Shown: piece by piece, positions 1 to 8,563 of the stretch
How the letters are laid out: each line of letters opens with the position of its first letter
How positions within the stretch are numbered: the first letter of the stretch is position 1
Source: CAZSSH01 sp964609825
GTDB lineage: Bacteria; Verrucomicrobiota; Lentisphaeria; Victivallales; Victivallaceae
NCBI GenBank assembly: GCA_964609825.1
Contig: CAZSSH010000004.1
Span: 496,001 to 560,000 of the forward strand
Direction: 5' to 3'
DNA: 64,000 nucleotides
Program-made: the position numbers and the translations under genes
Notes under the pieces: generated by a model
What the model was told of the DNA's origin: nothing
The model's input: only the letters and a program-made list of their open reading frames with translations
Databases searched by the model: none

Positions 1-310
1 GGTCGCGGTCCTCTCCGACATAAAAGCGGACGGTGACCATTGATTTATCACGGCTGCTTGAGGAGTAAACATGCTCGACCCCGTCCAGCTGCCACAAAAT
101 CCGCTCCAGAGGGCGGGTAACCAGCTCTTCGACTTCGCGCGGCGAGTGCCCCGGAAAAGACACCTCGACATCCGCCATCGGGACGATGATCTGCGGGTCC
201 TCCTCGCGCGGGGTAAACCACAAGGCCGCCGCGCCCAAAAGCATGGCCGCCGCAATCAGCATGACGGAAAACGGGCCGTCCAAAAAGAATTTGACAATCC
301 GCATTACCAT
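1..310 (-). CDS. RND efflux permease, N-terminal fragment (cut by window edge)
   Basis: The first 103 codons of an AcrB/MexB-type inner-membrane proton/drug antiporter run off the left edge of the window. The ATG at 310 follows an AGGA-type ribosome site. Residues 1-30 form the first hydrophobic helix after a short basic start (MVMRIVKFFLDGPFSV), followed by the family-typical periplasmic start TPREEDPQI and then FPGHSPREVEELVTRPLE, which matches the first porter subdomain of RND pumps. It follows a terminator at 342-364, so it is probably transcribed apart from the sulfur-transfer gene upstream. Substrate cannot be told. The reading frame is intact as far as seen. Confidence 0.85.
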   Translation of the reverse strand, partial: MVMRIVKFFLDGPFSVMLIAAAMLLGAAALWFTPREEDPQIIVPMADVEVSFPGHSPREVEELVTRPLERILWQLDGVEHVYSSSSRDKSMVTVRFYVGEDRD

Positions 311-341
311 AAAATTGTTCCTGATTTGGAACCCTCAAAAA

Positions 342-364
342 CCGCCCGGCGCAATTCCGGGCGG
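342..364 (-). terminator. Rho-independent terminator after the sulfur-transfer flavoprotein gene
   Basis: CCGCCCGG and CCGGGCGG form an 8-bp GC-only stem with a 7-nt loop. On the minus strand it is followed by TTTTTGAGG. It lies 7 bases past the stop of the 371-2773 gene and separates it from the RND gene. Confidence 0.75.
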
Positions 365-370
365 CGGGTC

Positions 371-2773
371 TTAGATGAATAATGTGTGATTACTGTTGCG
401 CGCGATTTCGGCAAAGCTGGCGACACCGACAACTTCGTCAATATCGATCAACTCCTCGCGCTTGAGCCCCATCACATTCATCGCCATCTCACAGGCGACA
501 AATTTGACGTTTAGTTCGCGCGCCTGCTGCAACAACTCCGGCAAGGTCGGCACATTTTGCTGCGCCATGACTTGCTTCATCATCAGTGTGCCCATGCCGA
601 GCATATTCATTTTGGACAAGGCCAGCTTGGTCACCCCTTTGGGGAGCATCCAGCCGAACATGTGGTCCATCAGCTTTTTGCGGACGACCGGCCCCGGATT
701 TTTGCGCAGTACGCTTAACCCCCAAAAGGTGAAAAAGATGGTGACGGGCATCCCCGCCGCGGCCATGCCGCAGCTGACAATCAAGGCCGCCATGGCTTTG
801 TCAAGATCGTTGCTGAAGAGGATGATTGCCGCACCGTCTTTGGCGGGGGCTATCGCCGCGGCGGCCGGAGCTGCCGCGACGCAGGCGGCGGGTTTGCGGA
901 TGATGGCTTCCAAGTGGTCCTCCTTGTTGTCGAGAGACAACAGATCAAGGTGATTTGATTTTAAGTAATTGACGAGATCCGGCTCAAAACCGGACTGGGC
1001 AAGCAATTTCAACTCGCCGTTGACCGGGAGCTCTTTGATGGTTTTGGCGAGCCGCACCACCGGGCCGGGGCAGGAGAGGGTGCGGACATCCAGCACCGGG
1101 CACTCGGTCGCGGCGGCAACTTTAATCGGGGCGTGGCAAGCGGGCGGCTCTTTGATCTCGGCATGAAAGGCCTGATAGGTCAACATGCCGCCCGATAAAT
1201 TACCGCAACGGTAATTTTTTTGTTTCAAAATCCGTTCGGCCACATAGCCGCGCAGGCCGACCCGGCAAAAGATGACGATAAACTTATTGGCATCGATCTC
1301 GGCCAAACGGTCGCGCAATTGTCCCAAGGGGATGTTGACCGCCCCGGGAATGGTGCCTTGCTCATACTCCTCAACCTCGCGGACGTCGACGAGCTGGGCA
1401 TCGGCAGGAATGGCATCAACGTAGACGGGGGAGGACAAGTTTTTTAAAATATTTTCGCCGATCATCCCCAAAAAGTTGACGGGGTCTTTGGCTGAGTTAT
1501 ATGGTGGTGCATAGCAAAGCTCGAGTTCGGCAAGGTCGGTGACGGTTTTGCCGCAGCGCATGGCGGTGGCAATCACGTCAATGCGTTTGTCGACTCCTTT
1601 GACCCCGACCGCCTGAGCGCCAAATATTTTGCCGTCTTTGCCGAAAAGGATTTTGAGGTGCATCATTGTGCCGCCGGGGTAATATGAGGCGTTGCTCCCC
1701 GGGTGGGTGTAGATTTTGTAATAATCGGTAGTAATGGTTTTGAGGCGCTTCTCGTTGTAGCCCACGCTGGCGGCGGCAAGTTTACCGATCTTGATCACCG
1801 AGGCTCCCAATGTGCCGTGATAGCTTTGCATTTTACCCGTGAGGTTGTCGGCGGCGATCCGCCCCTGTTTGTTGGCTGGTCCGGCGAGCGCGATCGCGGT
1901 TTGGCCGCCGAAAATTGGGTCAAGTACTTCAATGACGTCCCCGGCGGCATAAATATCGGGGTCTTTGGTTTGTAAATGATCATTGACCTTGATGTGACCG
2001 CGACCGCCGAGCTCAAGGCCGGCCGCCTGTGCCAATTGTGAGTTGGGTTTGACGCCGGTGCTCATGATAACCAAGTCGGCATTTAGGGTTTTGCCGGTGC
2101 TTAACTTGAGGTGCAATGTTTTGCCGTCGCGCTCCATTGTTTCAAGTTTGGCCCCGAGCTCCAAACGGATGCCGTGGTTGACGAGCTCCTGTGCCAGATA
2201 AGAGCTCATCTCTTTGTCAAACGGCGACATCACCTGGTCGCCGTACTCGACGATGGTGACGTTGAGGTTGCGCAGCTTCAGGTTTTCGGCAATTTCCAAC
2301 CCGATGAACCCGGCTCCGGCAACCACGACGTCGCGCGCTTGGTTGGCTTGAAGGATGATTTGATCCATATCGGGGATGGTCCACAAATGCAAAACTGCCG
2401 GATCATCCGAGCCGGGGATCGGGAGTTTGACCGGACTTGAGCCGGTGGCAAGGAGGAGTTTGTCATAATTTTCCCACGACGTTTCGCCGTTATGACAAAC
2501 CGCCACTTTTTTATTGGCACGGTCGATTTGGGTGACTTCACTTTTCACCAAAACACGGGTGTTAAAGCGTTTGGCAAAGTTTTTGGCGCTCATTACCAAC
2601 AATGACTGGCGATCCGGGATCACATTGCCGATATGATAGGGTAACCCGCAGTTGGCAAACGAGATGTATTCGCCTTTTTCGACCAAAACAATTTCACAAT
2701 TTTCGTCCAAACGCCGCAAACGGGCAGCCGCCGATGCTCCGGCGGCCACGCCGCCAACAATCACATATTTCAT
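371..2773 (-). CDS. CoA-disulfide reductase-like flavoprotein fused to rhodanese, TusA and DsrE domains
   Basis: An 800-residue four-domain protein for reduction of disulfides, persulfides or polysulfides and sulfur relay in the cytoplasm. Residues 1-445 are a pyridine nucleotide-disulfide oxidoreductase of the CoADR/Npsr type: GGVAAGASAAARLRR nucleotide-binding loop, redox Cys42 in SFANCGLPY, and a second dinucleotide fold near GAGFIGLEIAENL. About 455-545 is a rhodanese domain with catalytic Cys503 in FCRVGLRG. About 560-635 is TusA/SirA-like with the CPGP motif at Cys568. About 650-800 is a DsrE/DsrF-like domain. CoADR-rhodanese fusions are known; the longer form with TusA and DsrE occurs in anaerobes. 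It follows thioredoxin at a 14-base gap, so thioredoxin may act as its reductant or acceptor. Substrate (CoA persulfide, polysulfide or other) is inferred only. Confidence 0.9.
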   Translation of the reverse strand: MKYVIVGGVAAGASAAARLRRLDENCEIVLVEKGEYISFANCGLPYHIGNVIPDRQSLLVMSAKNFAKRFNTRVLVKSEVTQIDRANKKVAVCHNGETSWENYDKLLLATGSSPVKLPIPGSDDPAVLHLWTIPDMDQIILQANQARDVVVAGAGFIGLEIAENLKLRNLNVTIVEYGDQVMSPFDKEMSSYLAQELVNHGIRLELGAKLETMERDGKTLHLKLSTGKTLNADLVIMSTGVKPNSQLAQAAGLELGGRGHIKVNDHLQTKDPDIYAAGDVIEVLDPIFGGQTAIALAGPANKQGRIAADNLTGKMQSYHGTLGASVIKIGKLAAASVGYNEKRLKTITTDYYKIYTHPGSNASYYPGGTMMHLKILFGKDGKIFGAQAVGVKGVDKRIDVIATAMRCGKTVTDLAELELCYAPPYNSAKDPVNFLGMIGENILKNLSSPVYVDAIPADAQLVDVREVEEYEQGTIPGAVNIPLGQLRDRLAEIDANKFIVIFCRVGLRGYVAERILKQKNYRCGNLSGGMLTYQAFHAEIKEPPACHAPIKVAAATECPVLDVRTLSCPGPVVRLAKTIKELPVNGELKLLAQSGFEPDLVNYLKSNHLDLLSLDNKEDHLEAIIRKPAACVAAAPAAAAIAPAKDGAAIILFSNDLDKAMAALIVSCGMAAAGMPVTIFFTFWGLSVLRKNPGPVVRKKLMDHMFGWMLPKGVTKLALSKMNMLGMGTLMMKQVMAQQNVPTLPELLQQARELNVKFVACEMAMNVMGLKREELIDIDEVVGVASFAEIARNSNHTLFI

Positions 2774-2787
2774 CTTTTACGACTCCT

Positions 2788-3108
2788 TTATTGCATCGCT
2801 TGCAAAAGTTGATCGACACTGTGCACGCCGGAGAGGCGGTGTACTTGTTTGCCGTCCTTATATACGAGCATAGTCGGTACGGTCATGATTTCAAATTTGG
2901 CGGCCAATTCAGGGTTTTCGTCGACATTTACTTTGGCGATGGCCGCGTTGGCCGGAAAGCGGTCGGAGGCAGCGAGATTGTCCAAAATTCCGAGTTGCAT
3001 CCGGCACGGACCGCACCACGGAGCCCAAAAGTCAACCAAAACCGTGCCGCGTGCGACACTGTTGTCAAAATTGGATTGGTTTAATACCACGATTCTAGCA
3101 TTGCTCAT
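2788..3108 (-). CDS. Thioredoxin
   Basis: A 106-residue thioredoxin with the WCGPC active site (Cys32, Cys35) in FWAPWCGPC and the cis-proline segment VPTMLVYKDG. The ATG at 3108 is chosen because AAAGGAG lies a good distance upstream; an in-frame ATG 11 codons earlier has no better site and adds an unrelated leader. It is the first gene of a two-gene operon with the rhodanese/TusA/DsrE flavoprotein, which suggests a dedicated reductant for sulfur transfer. Small cytoplasmic thioredoxins of this length are standard; only the arginine after the active site (CGPCRMQLG) replaces the more usual lysine. Confidence 0.93.
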   Translation of the reverse strand: MSNARIVVLNQSNFDNSVARGTVLVDFWAPWCGPCRMQLGILDNLAASDRFPANAAIAKVNVDENPELAAKFEIMTVPTMLVYKDGKQVHRLSGVHSVDQLLQAMQ

Positions 3109-3147
3109 GATTTTTTCTCCTTTATTTACCGGATCTATCATATCTTA

Positions 3148-3180
3148 ATATCAATATATCATGATTTATTGATATGTCAA
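3148..3180 (-). promoter_or_regulatory. Promoter of the thioredoxin operon covered by a perfect dyad
   Basis: Minus-strand -35 TTGACA (3180-3175) and -10 TATATT (3158-3153) with a 16-base spacer. A perfect inverted repeat ATATCAATA (3148-3156) / TATTGATAT (3167-3175), spacer 10, covers the core promoter. Such AT-rich dyads are typical of ArsR/SmtB-type repressors that sense metals or persulfides. No ArsR gene is in the window, so the regulator is unknown. Confidence 0.7.
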
Positions 3181-3421
3181 GCGGAAAAAATTAAAAAATC
3201 AGGAAAATTTTGATTTTTCAGGACTCAATCGTGATGATTTGTTTGGCGATTAGGAGGCATCAGAGGACCGACAACCCCACCCAAAGTACGATCCCCTTGA
3301 CCGGACGGAGACCGATCCGCAGCGCAACGGTGATAACGAGGATCTTTTTTAACATATGTAATCGCTTTGGAGAATATGTGATTAATATACATCCGGATAT
3401 GGGGATTGCAACACAAAAAAA
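3181..3421. other. Short region without a convincing gene
   Basis: Between the thioredoxin promoter and the symporter terminator no solid gene is visible. A 31-codon minus-strand frame (3260-3355) starting MLKKILVITVALRIGL is hydrophobic and ends at a TGA, after which the same frame stays hydrophobic for 13 more codons. It lacks a clear ribosome site. It could be a decayed membrane-protein gene, but this is weak. Confidence 0.3.
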
Positions 3422-3448
3422 AGACGCCCGAAAAATTTCCGGGCGTCA
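3414..3448 (-). terminator. Rho-independent terminator of the sodium/solute symporter gene
   Basis: GACGCCCG / CGGGCGTC stem around an A/T-rich loop (3423-3448), followed on the minus strand by a run of eight T (complement of 3414-3422). It lies 20 bases past the symporter stop codon. Confidence 0.85.
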
Positions 3449-3468
3449 TAATATTACGCAAACAGGAC

Positions 3469-5811
3469 TTACTTTTTGGCCTGATCGTCGTGATGCTTGT
3501 GCTCTTCCTCAATCTCGTGCTCGATTTCGTCAAAGTGCGCTTTGTCCGCCAAGGAGACATGGCCCTCGACGCGGCCGTTGTCCAACGGGTTGCTGATGCG
3601 TTTCTCAAGGTCGCGCACCATCGCAAAGGAGTCTTTGATCCCGCCGTACATAAACCAGACGGTGGAGACGGCGCCGACAACCAGTGCCGCCACGACGGTG
3701 GAGATAAAGAAATACATCCCCCAGTAAGCAGGCTGCCAGCCGGATACGGCGTTCCAAACCAGCACACAGCAGAACATGATAACAAAGCCGTAGACGATCG
3801 ACCAGACAAAGACCGACCAAGCGATGATTTTGTCGCCTTTGGTATACTCGGGGGATATCCCGACCAATTTGCTGACGATACTGGAGAAATTCCAGACCAT
3901 TTTTTCCTCGGGCACCGAATCACCGTCACTGTAAATGCCGCGGTGAAACAAGCGGTCGAGGTTGTAAGGCTCTTTGTAGGTGATAATGGAGCCGATGATA
4001 TAACCGCCGATGCCGAGCATCATGGCCATAAAGTAAATTTCCATCGAGTTGATCGGGAATTTGACCGGGTCCATCGACCATTCGATGTAGGGGTTAAGAG
4101 GCGCGGAGACGGTTTGCAAAAATTGGGCGACCGGGTTGACATAGTCATGACTTTCCAGCCACGGATAGACCGTTTTGGCCCAGTTGCGCTGCAGGATCAA
4201 GCCCAATACCGACAACCCGGAGCCGAAGAAAAGCGCGCACCACGCGCCGAAGGTCGTCCCGAACCGGGTATAGAGTCCGCCCACCATAATGGGACCGGCG
4301 GCGCCCAGCCACACGGCGCACATGATGGTGACAAACATGTTGATGTAATCCAATTGGGCAAAAAACATCGATACCACAAAGAAGAAGATGGTGACACCCA
4401 GCGAACACAGCTTGAGATAAAGCAAGTGCTCTTTGGTGGTCATTGCTTTGCTCTTTAAAGGTACGATGATATCCTGAATGATGGTACTTGAGGCATTAAA
4501 GATGCGCGAGTCGTCGGTGGACAACAAAAGCATCACCATCAGGAGGGCAAACAACCCCATCAGCACCGGCGGGAAGAGCTTGCCGAGCAGAATCGGCATG
4601 ATCATCTGGTTGTACAGCGAGCGGTACTTTTGGAACGTTTCGTTGGCGTCGCTCTCAAGGGCCATTTCGCTCTTGAGTGTATTTTTGGTGACATCCATAA
4701 ACGGCGTATCCGGGTTGAGTTTACGCGAGTAACCCGGGTCGACGTCGATCACGTGTTTGGCCACCGGCAAGACGGAGACATTGGCGATGATTTTGGATTG
4801 AGTCATCGGTGACTCGACGACTTCAGTGATAATCTTTTTAGTAAGGTCAACGCGAACTTCGTGCGCTTGGTCGGCAAAACGCGAGCCGAGCATAAAGACG
4901 ATCACAAAAATACTGATCATGGTCATCATGGTGTAAGAGAATCCGTTACGCCAGGTGCCGAGGATGTTGGCCATCTTTTGCTCGTGGGCAGTGCGGCCGG
5001 AGCTGGTGGTGTCGTTGCCGATCCATGCTGCGCGGTTGAGCACGGTGGCGATCATGGTGACGATCAGGGCAAAGAAGTTAAAGTCGCGCAGCTCGGAGAG
5101 ATCCATCGGGTTGAGGAAGCTCTCGCCGTGGGCGCGGTCAAGCATCACCGGCACGACGTCGCCGAACCAGGAGATTTGGGTCAGCACCCAGACGGTGAAA
5201 ATAACGAAAATCGGGTAACTCATGATCCCCTGCATACTGTCGGTGAGCAAGAGTGCGATGCGGCCGCCCGGCCAGACGATGCCTAAAGCCAGCGTCAGGA
5301 GTAAGACGACCAAAATACCGTAAGTCGAGACTTCGAAACCGAGAATGTTAAACTTGTGGGGAAGCCCGATAAAATAGATGAAAAAACGCACCGCGACCGC
5401 CGGTCCGATGGCGTTGGTGACCATTTCTGCCAAGGTTCTCACCGTGGCGGCGACAATACGAAAGGTGCGGCTGTAACGCTGCTCAAGAAATTGACCCATC
5501 GACAGACAGCGCGTCTGACGGAAACGGTATACGCAATAACCCGTTAACGAGATGAAAACAGCCAGCGGCGTGTTGACTGCATTCCAAAAACCCATCGCCA
5601 TCCCGCATTGGTAGTTTTGCTCGCAGAGCGCCACCAGCGTGATGACCGACAGTCCGGCGGTGAGGTCGCCGACACAAATGACGTAACGTCCGGCCACCCG
5701 GCCGCAGGCCAGATAGTCCGCGATGTCACGGACATAACGCCGGGAATAAAACCCGACGAACATCACAAAACACAGCGGAATGATCACGATTGCCCAACTT
5801 AACAGGGTCAT
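3469..5811 (-). CDS. Sodium:solute symporter (SSS family), large form
   Basis: A 780-residue polytopic inner-membrane protein. The start is at 5811 behind AAAGGAG. The N-terminus MTLLSWAIVIIPLCF then GFYSRRYVRDIADYLACGR is the usual first helix and ADYLAGR-type motif of the SSS/SSF family; QCGMAMGFWN and the GRTAHEQKMANILGTWRNG segment also fit. Sodium-coupled uptake is the family role; substrate is not predictable. It is longer than the usual 500-600 residues for two visible reasons: a charged loop of about 80 residues near 310-395 between helices, and an extra C-terminal helix pair plus a soluble tail rich in His and Glu (EHEIEEEHKHHDDQ). Single-gene unit with its own terminator. No neighbour hints at the substrate. 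Confidence 0.88.
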   Translation of the reverse strand: MTLLSWAIVIIPLCFVMFVGFYSRRYVRDIADYLACGRVAGRYVICVGDLTAGLSVITLVALCEQNYQCGMAMGFWNAVNTPLAVFISLTGYCVYRFRQTRCLSMGQFLEQRYSRTFRIVAATVRTLAEMVTNAIGPAVAVRFFIYFIGLPHKFNILGFEVSTYGILVVLLLTLALGIVWPGGRIALLLTDSMQGIMSYPIFVIFTVWVLTQISWFGDVVPVMLDRAHGESFLNPMDLSELRDFNFFALIVTMIATVLNRAAWIGNDTTSSGRTAHEQKMANILGTWRNGFSYTMMTMISIFVIVFMLGSRFADQAHEVRVDLTKKIITEVVESPMTQSKIIANVSVLPVAKHVIDVDPGYSRKLNPDTPFMDVTKNTLKSEMALESDANETFQKYRSLYNQMIMPILLGKLFPPVLMGLFALLMVMLLLSTDDSRIFNASSTIIQDIIVPLKSKAMTTKEHLLYLKLCSLGVTIFFFVVSMFFAQLDYINMFVTIMCAVWLGAAGPIMVGGLYTRFGTTFGAWCALFFGSGLSVLGLILQRNWAKTVYPWLESHDYVNPVAQFLQTVSAPLNPYIEWSMDPVKFPINSMEIYFMAMMLGIGGYIIGSIITYKEPYNLDRLFHRGIYSDGDSVPEEKMVWNFSSIVSKLVGISPEYTKGDKIIAWSVFVWSIVYGFVIMFCCVLVWNAVSGWQPAYWGMYFFISTVVAALVVGAVSTVWFMYGGIKDSFAMVRDLEKRISNPLDNGRVEGHVSLADKAHFDEIEHEIEEEHKHHDDQAKK

Positions 5812-6316
5812 ACATTGCTCCTTTCAATTCTTTTTGTTTTATTCAGCATTGATATAAACACAAACAACACAGGACTGAAGCAATGTCGTATCGGTTGACC
5901 GTCCCGGCACATGAGTCGATCAATCAGGCGATTTTGCTGCAATCTCCTTATTACAATGACATCAAAAGAAATGTCGGAGGACAGCAAGCCATGTTTGCTT
6001 TGGTCATCCCGCTGTCCGATCAAACGTCCGCGCCCTTTTAGCTGTCCGGGGTGCACAATCCCGGATAACCCCGCATGAAAACCGGGTGCTCGCCTTGGTC
6101 AAATCATCGTACTTTTGGTGAAATTGTCATGAAATTATCTCGGGCAGGGAAAATGCGGGCAAGGTAATTGAAATCTTATCAAATTCTCACTCAGATAAGA
6201 CAAAAAAGCCCCCTCTTTTGCCACCCCGTCCCTTACTATAGCCCCCCGATAAAGATTTTTCAAGTCCGGCAATAAAAAAAATAAGATTATCCGCTTGGGC
6301 AACTGCGCTTTCCGCA
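5812..6316. other. 505-base intergenic region
   Basis: Holds the upstream region of the symporter gene on its left and the 3' end of the ABC-2 permease unit on its right. Short open frames here have no ribosome sites or family features. A 6-bp hairpin (TCCGGG at 6045-6050 with CCCGGA at 6060-6065) is the only visible structure and has no T-tract. No RNA gene or mobile element recognised. Confidence 0.4.
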
Positions 6317-7417
6317 TTATTTTTGCTGTTTGTCAAACAATAAATAGGCGCCGGTAAAACTGCCGGCGGCAATCATTCCCATCATCATCAACGGGTAGCG
6401 GATGTCGGTAAAATTGGCCCCCTCTAAAAAAATACTTTGAAAAGCGTTGATGCCGTAGCGGATCGGGTTGATCACCGTGATGTATTGAAAGAATACCGGC
6501 ATGCTCTCGATCGGCGTTGCGATCCCCGACAGCAGCGCCAGCGGTACCGCCACCAAAAAGGTCCATAAGGTCGATTGCTGCAAGGTCGAGCACTGGATGG
6601 AGACAAAGAGCCCCATCGACACCGAGGCCGATAAAAAGACCAAAATGGTACCGTACATCACGATCACCGTGCTGAAAAACGGGATTTTAAACCAAAACAA
6701 GGCGAGCAAAAAACCGACCGTGAGCTGGATCAAACCGACGGTGATGCTGGCAAAGGCTTTGCCGAGCAAAATTTCCAATGGCGAGTAAGGCGAGATCAGC
6801 AATTGGTCAAAGGTTCCCTCTTCGCGTTCGCGGGCGACAGAGAGAGAAGTGAGGAGCATCACGTCGAGCAGGGCGATCATCGCCAGCAAGGCCGGGACCA
6901 TAAAGTAACGGATGTTGTAATTGGGGTTGTACCAGGCGCGGCTGGTAATTTGAAACGGCGCCTGTCCAAAGTATTGGTTGCGGAAGCTCTCGACGATGGT
7001 TTGAATGTAGCTCGCAGCAATCCCCGCTGTACTGGAGTTGCGCCCGTCGATCAGTATTTGGACATCGGCGTGTTTGCTCTGCGACAAATCGCGCTCAAAA
7101 TTGCGGGGCACCACCACCGCCAAAAGAATCTGCCGCCGGTCGATCATATTGGTGATGTCTTTTTCGTCGGCTGGCAGCCGCTGGAGCTGAAAAATGCCGT
7201 TGCCGCAAAATTTGGACACCAATTGGCGCGAGGCCGCCGAGCGGTCGTGATCCAACACGGTAAATTTGACTTGCGTCAAATCCATGGTGGCGGCGTACCC
7301 GAGGATGATCATTTGCATCAAAGGCGGCATGATCAGGATGATTCTGGTTTTGGGATTTTTAAAGAGCTGCAACAATTCTTTGTGCAACAAGGCATGAAAA
7401 CGGAGGAGTTTTTTCAT
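6317..7417 (-). CDS. ABC-2 type transporter permease (second of pair)
   Basis: A 366-residue membrane protein of the ABC2_membrane_3 / YhhJ-YbhR class. After the basic start (MKKLLRFHALLHKELLQLFKN) comes helix 1, then a large extracytoplasmic domain of about 140 residues (residues 45-180), then five helices including the family signature SVAREREEGTFDQLLISPYSP. The ATG at 7417 shares ATGA with the stop of the preceding permease gene (4-base overlap), which decides the start over an in-frame codon 29 residues earlier. It should pair with the 7414-8511 permease to export a drug, lipid or polysaccharide, but no ATP-binding gene lies in the same operon, so the motor must be encoded elsewhere. Confidence 0.88.
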   Translation of the reverse strand: MKKLLRFHALLHKELLQLFKNPKTRIILIMPPLMQMIILGYAATMDLTQVKFTVLDHDRSAASRQLVSKFCGNGIFQLQRLPADEKDITNMIDRRQILLAVVVPRNFERDLSQSKHADVQILIDGRNSSTAGIAASYIQTIVESFRNQYFGQAPFQITSRAWYNPNYNIRYFMVPALLAMIALLDVMLLTSLSVAREREEGTFDQLLISPYSPLEILLGKAFASITVGLIQLTVGFLLALFWFKIPFFSTVIVMYGTILVFLSASVSMGLFVSIQCSTLQQSTLWTFLVAVPLALLSGIATPIESMPVFFQYITVINPIRYGINAFQSIFLEGANFTDIRYPLMMMGMIAAGSFTGAYLLFDKQQK

Positions 7418-8511
7418 TTGATCTCCAGCCGTTTGGGGGTGGTGAGTTTGGCCGCGAGCAAAAATAAAAAGGCAAAGAGGCTCAACACCGCCAGGTTTTT
7501 CCAAATAATCGGCCAGACGTCGCCGGCCAAAAAGATGGTCTGCAAAAACTCCATGTAGTAGCGCGCCGGGACGATCACGGTGAAGTACTGGATCAGGATC
7601 GGCATATTGCCGATTTCATACAAAAATCCGGAGAGGAGAAAGGCGGGCAAAAAGGTCAAAATTAAAGTGATCTGGCTCGCGATAAACTGGTTTTTGGTCA
7701 AACTTGAGACAAAGAGCCCCAATCCCAGCGCCACCATCAAGTACAATGCCGAGCCCGTGACCAGTAAAAACAAATTGCCGCGGATGGGTACGCCGAAGAG
7801 GTGCCGCGCGGCGATAATCGAGATGATGAGACCGATCATCCCCAAAAAGAAGTTGTTCAAGGCCTTGGCAAGCAATATCTCCGAGCTTCGTACCGGCGTG
7901 GCAAAGAGTCCCTCCAGATTGCCGCGCTCGTATTCGCGCGCCATCACCATAGAGGTTAGCAAGCCGCCGATAATGGTCATAATGATCACAATCACTCCGG
8001 GGATCATATAATAACTGCTGTCATTGGCCTCGTTGAACAATATCCTCATTTTGATTTCAATCGCGTCCTTTCCGGTATTGAAGTGATTGAGCAAGATTGA
8101 CTTGGCATAATTTTCGATCATTCGCGCCCGGGTGGGGTTGATGGCGTTGACCGCGATCAAAAATTTGAGTTGCCCGGTTTGGAGATCGCGCCGGATGTCC
8201 TCCGGGAAATAGAGACAAGCGTCGCTTTTGTGCTCAATGATGGTTTTTTCGGCCTCTGCTGTCGAGTAAAATTTGGAGACGACAAAATATTTTGAGGCGG
8301 CAAAGCGGTAAAAAAGATCATTGGCCTCGCGGTCGGCGCGCGGGACGACGACGGCAAGTTTGATGTTTTTGATGTCCATCGACATGCCGTAGCCGAAAAT
8401 CAACAGCAACACGATCGGCAGCAAAATCCCGATCGACAGACTGATCCGGTCCCGCAAGAGTTGGCGGGCTTCCTTGACGATCAATGTCCACAACCGTTCG
8501 ACTTTCATCAT
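7414..8511 (-). CDS. ABC-2 type transporter permease (first of pair)
   Basis: A 365-residue paralogue of the next gene with the same plan: cytoplasmic start with KEARQLLRDRISL, helix 1, an extracytoplasmic domain (about 45-175), then five helices with the signature SMVMAREYERGNLEGLFATPV. Such paired permeases (YbhS/YbhR, and DrrB-like) form the membrane half of exporters that usually come with a two-nucleotide-domain ATPase and a HlyD-type adaptor. Here the gene instead follows a MarR-family regulator by 52 bases. Two Met codons (8511 and 8508) are possible starts; AAAGG upstream fits either. Confidence 0.88.
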   Translation of the reverse strand: MMKVERLWTLIVKEARQLLRDRISLSIGILLPIVLLLIFGYGMSMDIKNIKLAVVVPRADREANDLFYRFAASKYFVVSKFYSTAEAEKTIIEHKSDACLYFPEDIRRDLQTGQLKFLIAVNAINPTRARMIENYAKSILLNHFNTGKDAIEIKMRILFNEANDSSYYMIPGVIVIIMTIIGGLLTSMVMAREYERGNLEGLFATPVRSSEILLAKALNNFFLGMIGLIISIIAARHLFGVPIRGNLFLLVTGSALYLMVALGLGLFVSSLTKNQFIASQITLILTFLPAFLLSGFLYEIGNMPILIQYFTVIVPARYYMEFLQTIFLAGDVWPIIWKNLAVLSLFAFLFLLAAKLTTPKRLEIK

Positions 8512-8563
8512 GTGCCTTTATGGTTTGCTGCCCGAGAGCCAGCGCCGGCAGCGAAACGGCCGG

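Noticed and set aside
3260..3355. 31-codon hydrophobic frame whose in-frame TGA is followed by more hydrophobic codons, as if TGA were read as selenocysteine
   Set aside because: No SECIS-like hairpin or ribosome site is evident, and the frame is too short to judge.
3225..3929. Minus-strand 234-codon frame overlapping the symporter
   Set aside because: It is a shifted-frame shadow of the symporter C-terminus, with Arg/Ser-rich low-sense sequence.
5808..6317. Small open frames in the gap between symporter and ABC-2 genes
   Set aside because: No ribosome sites, no recognisable domains and low-sense composition.
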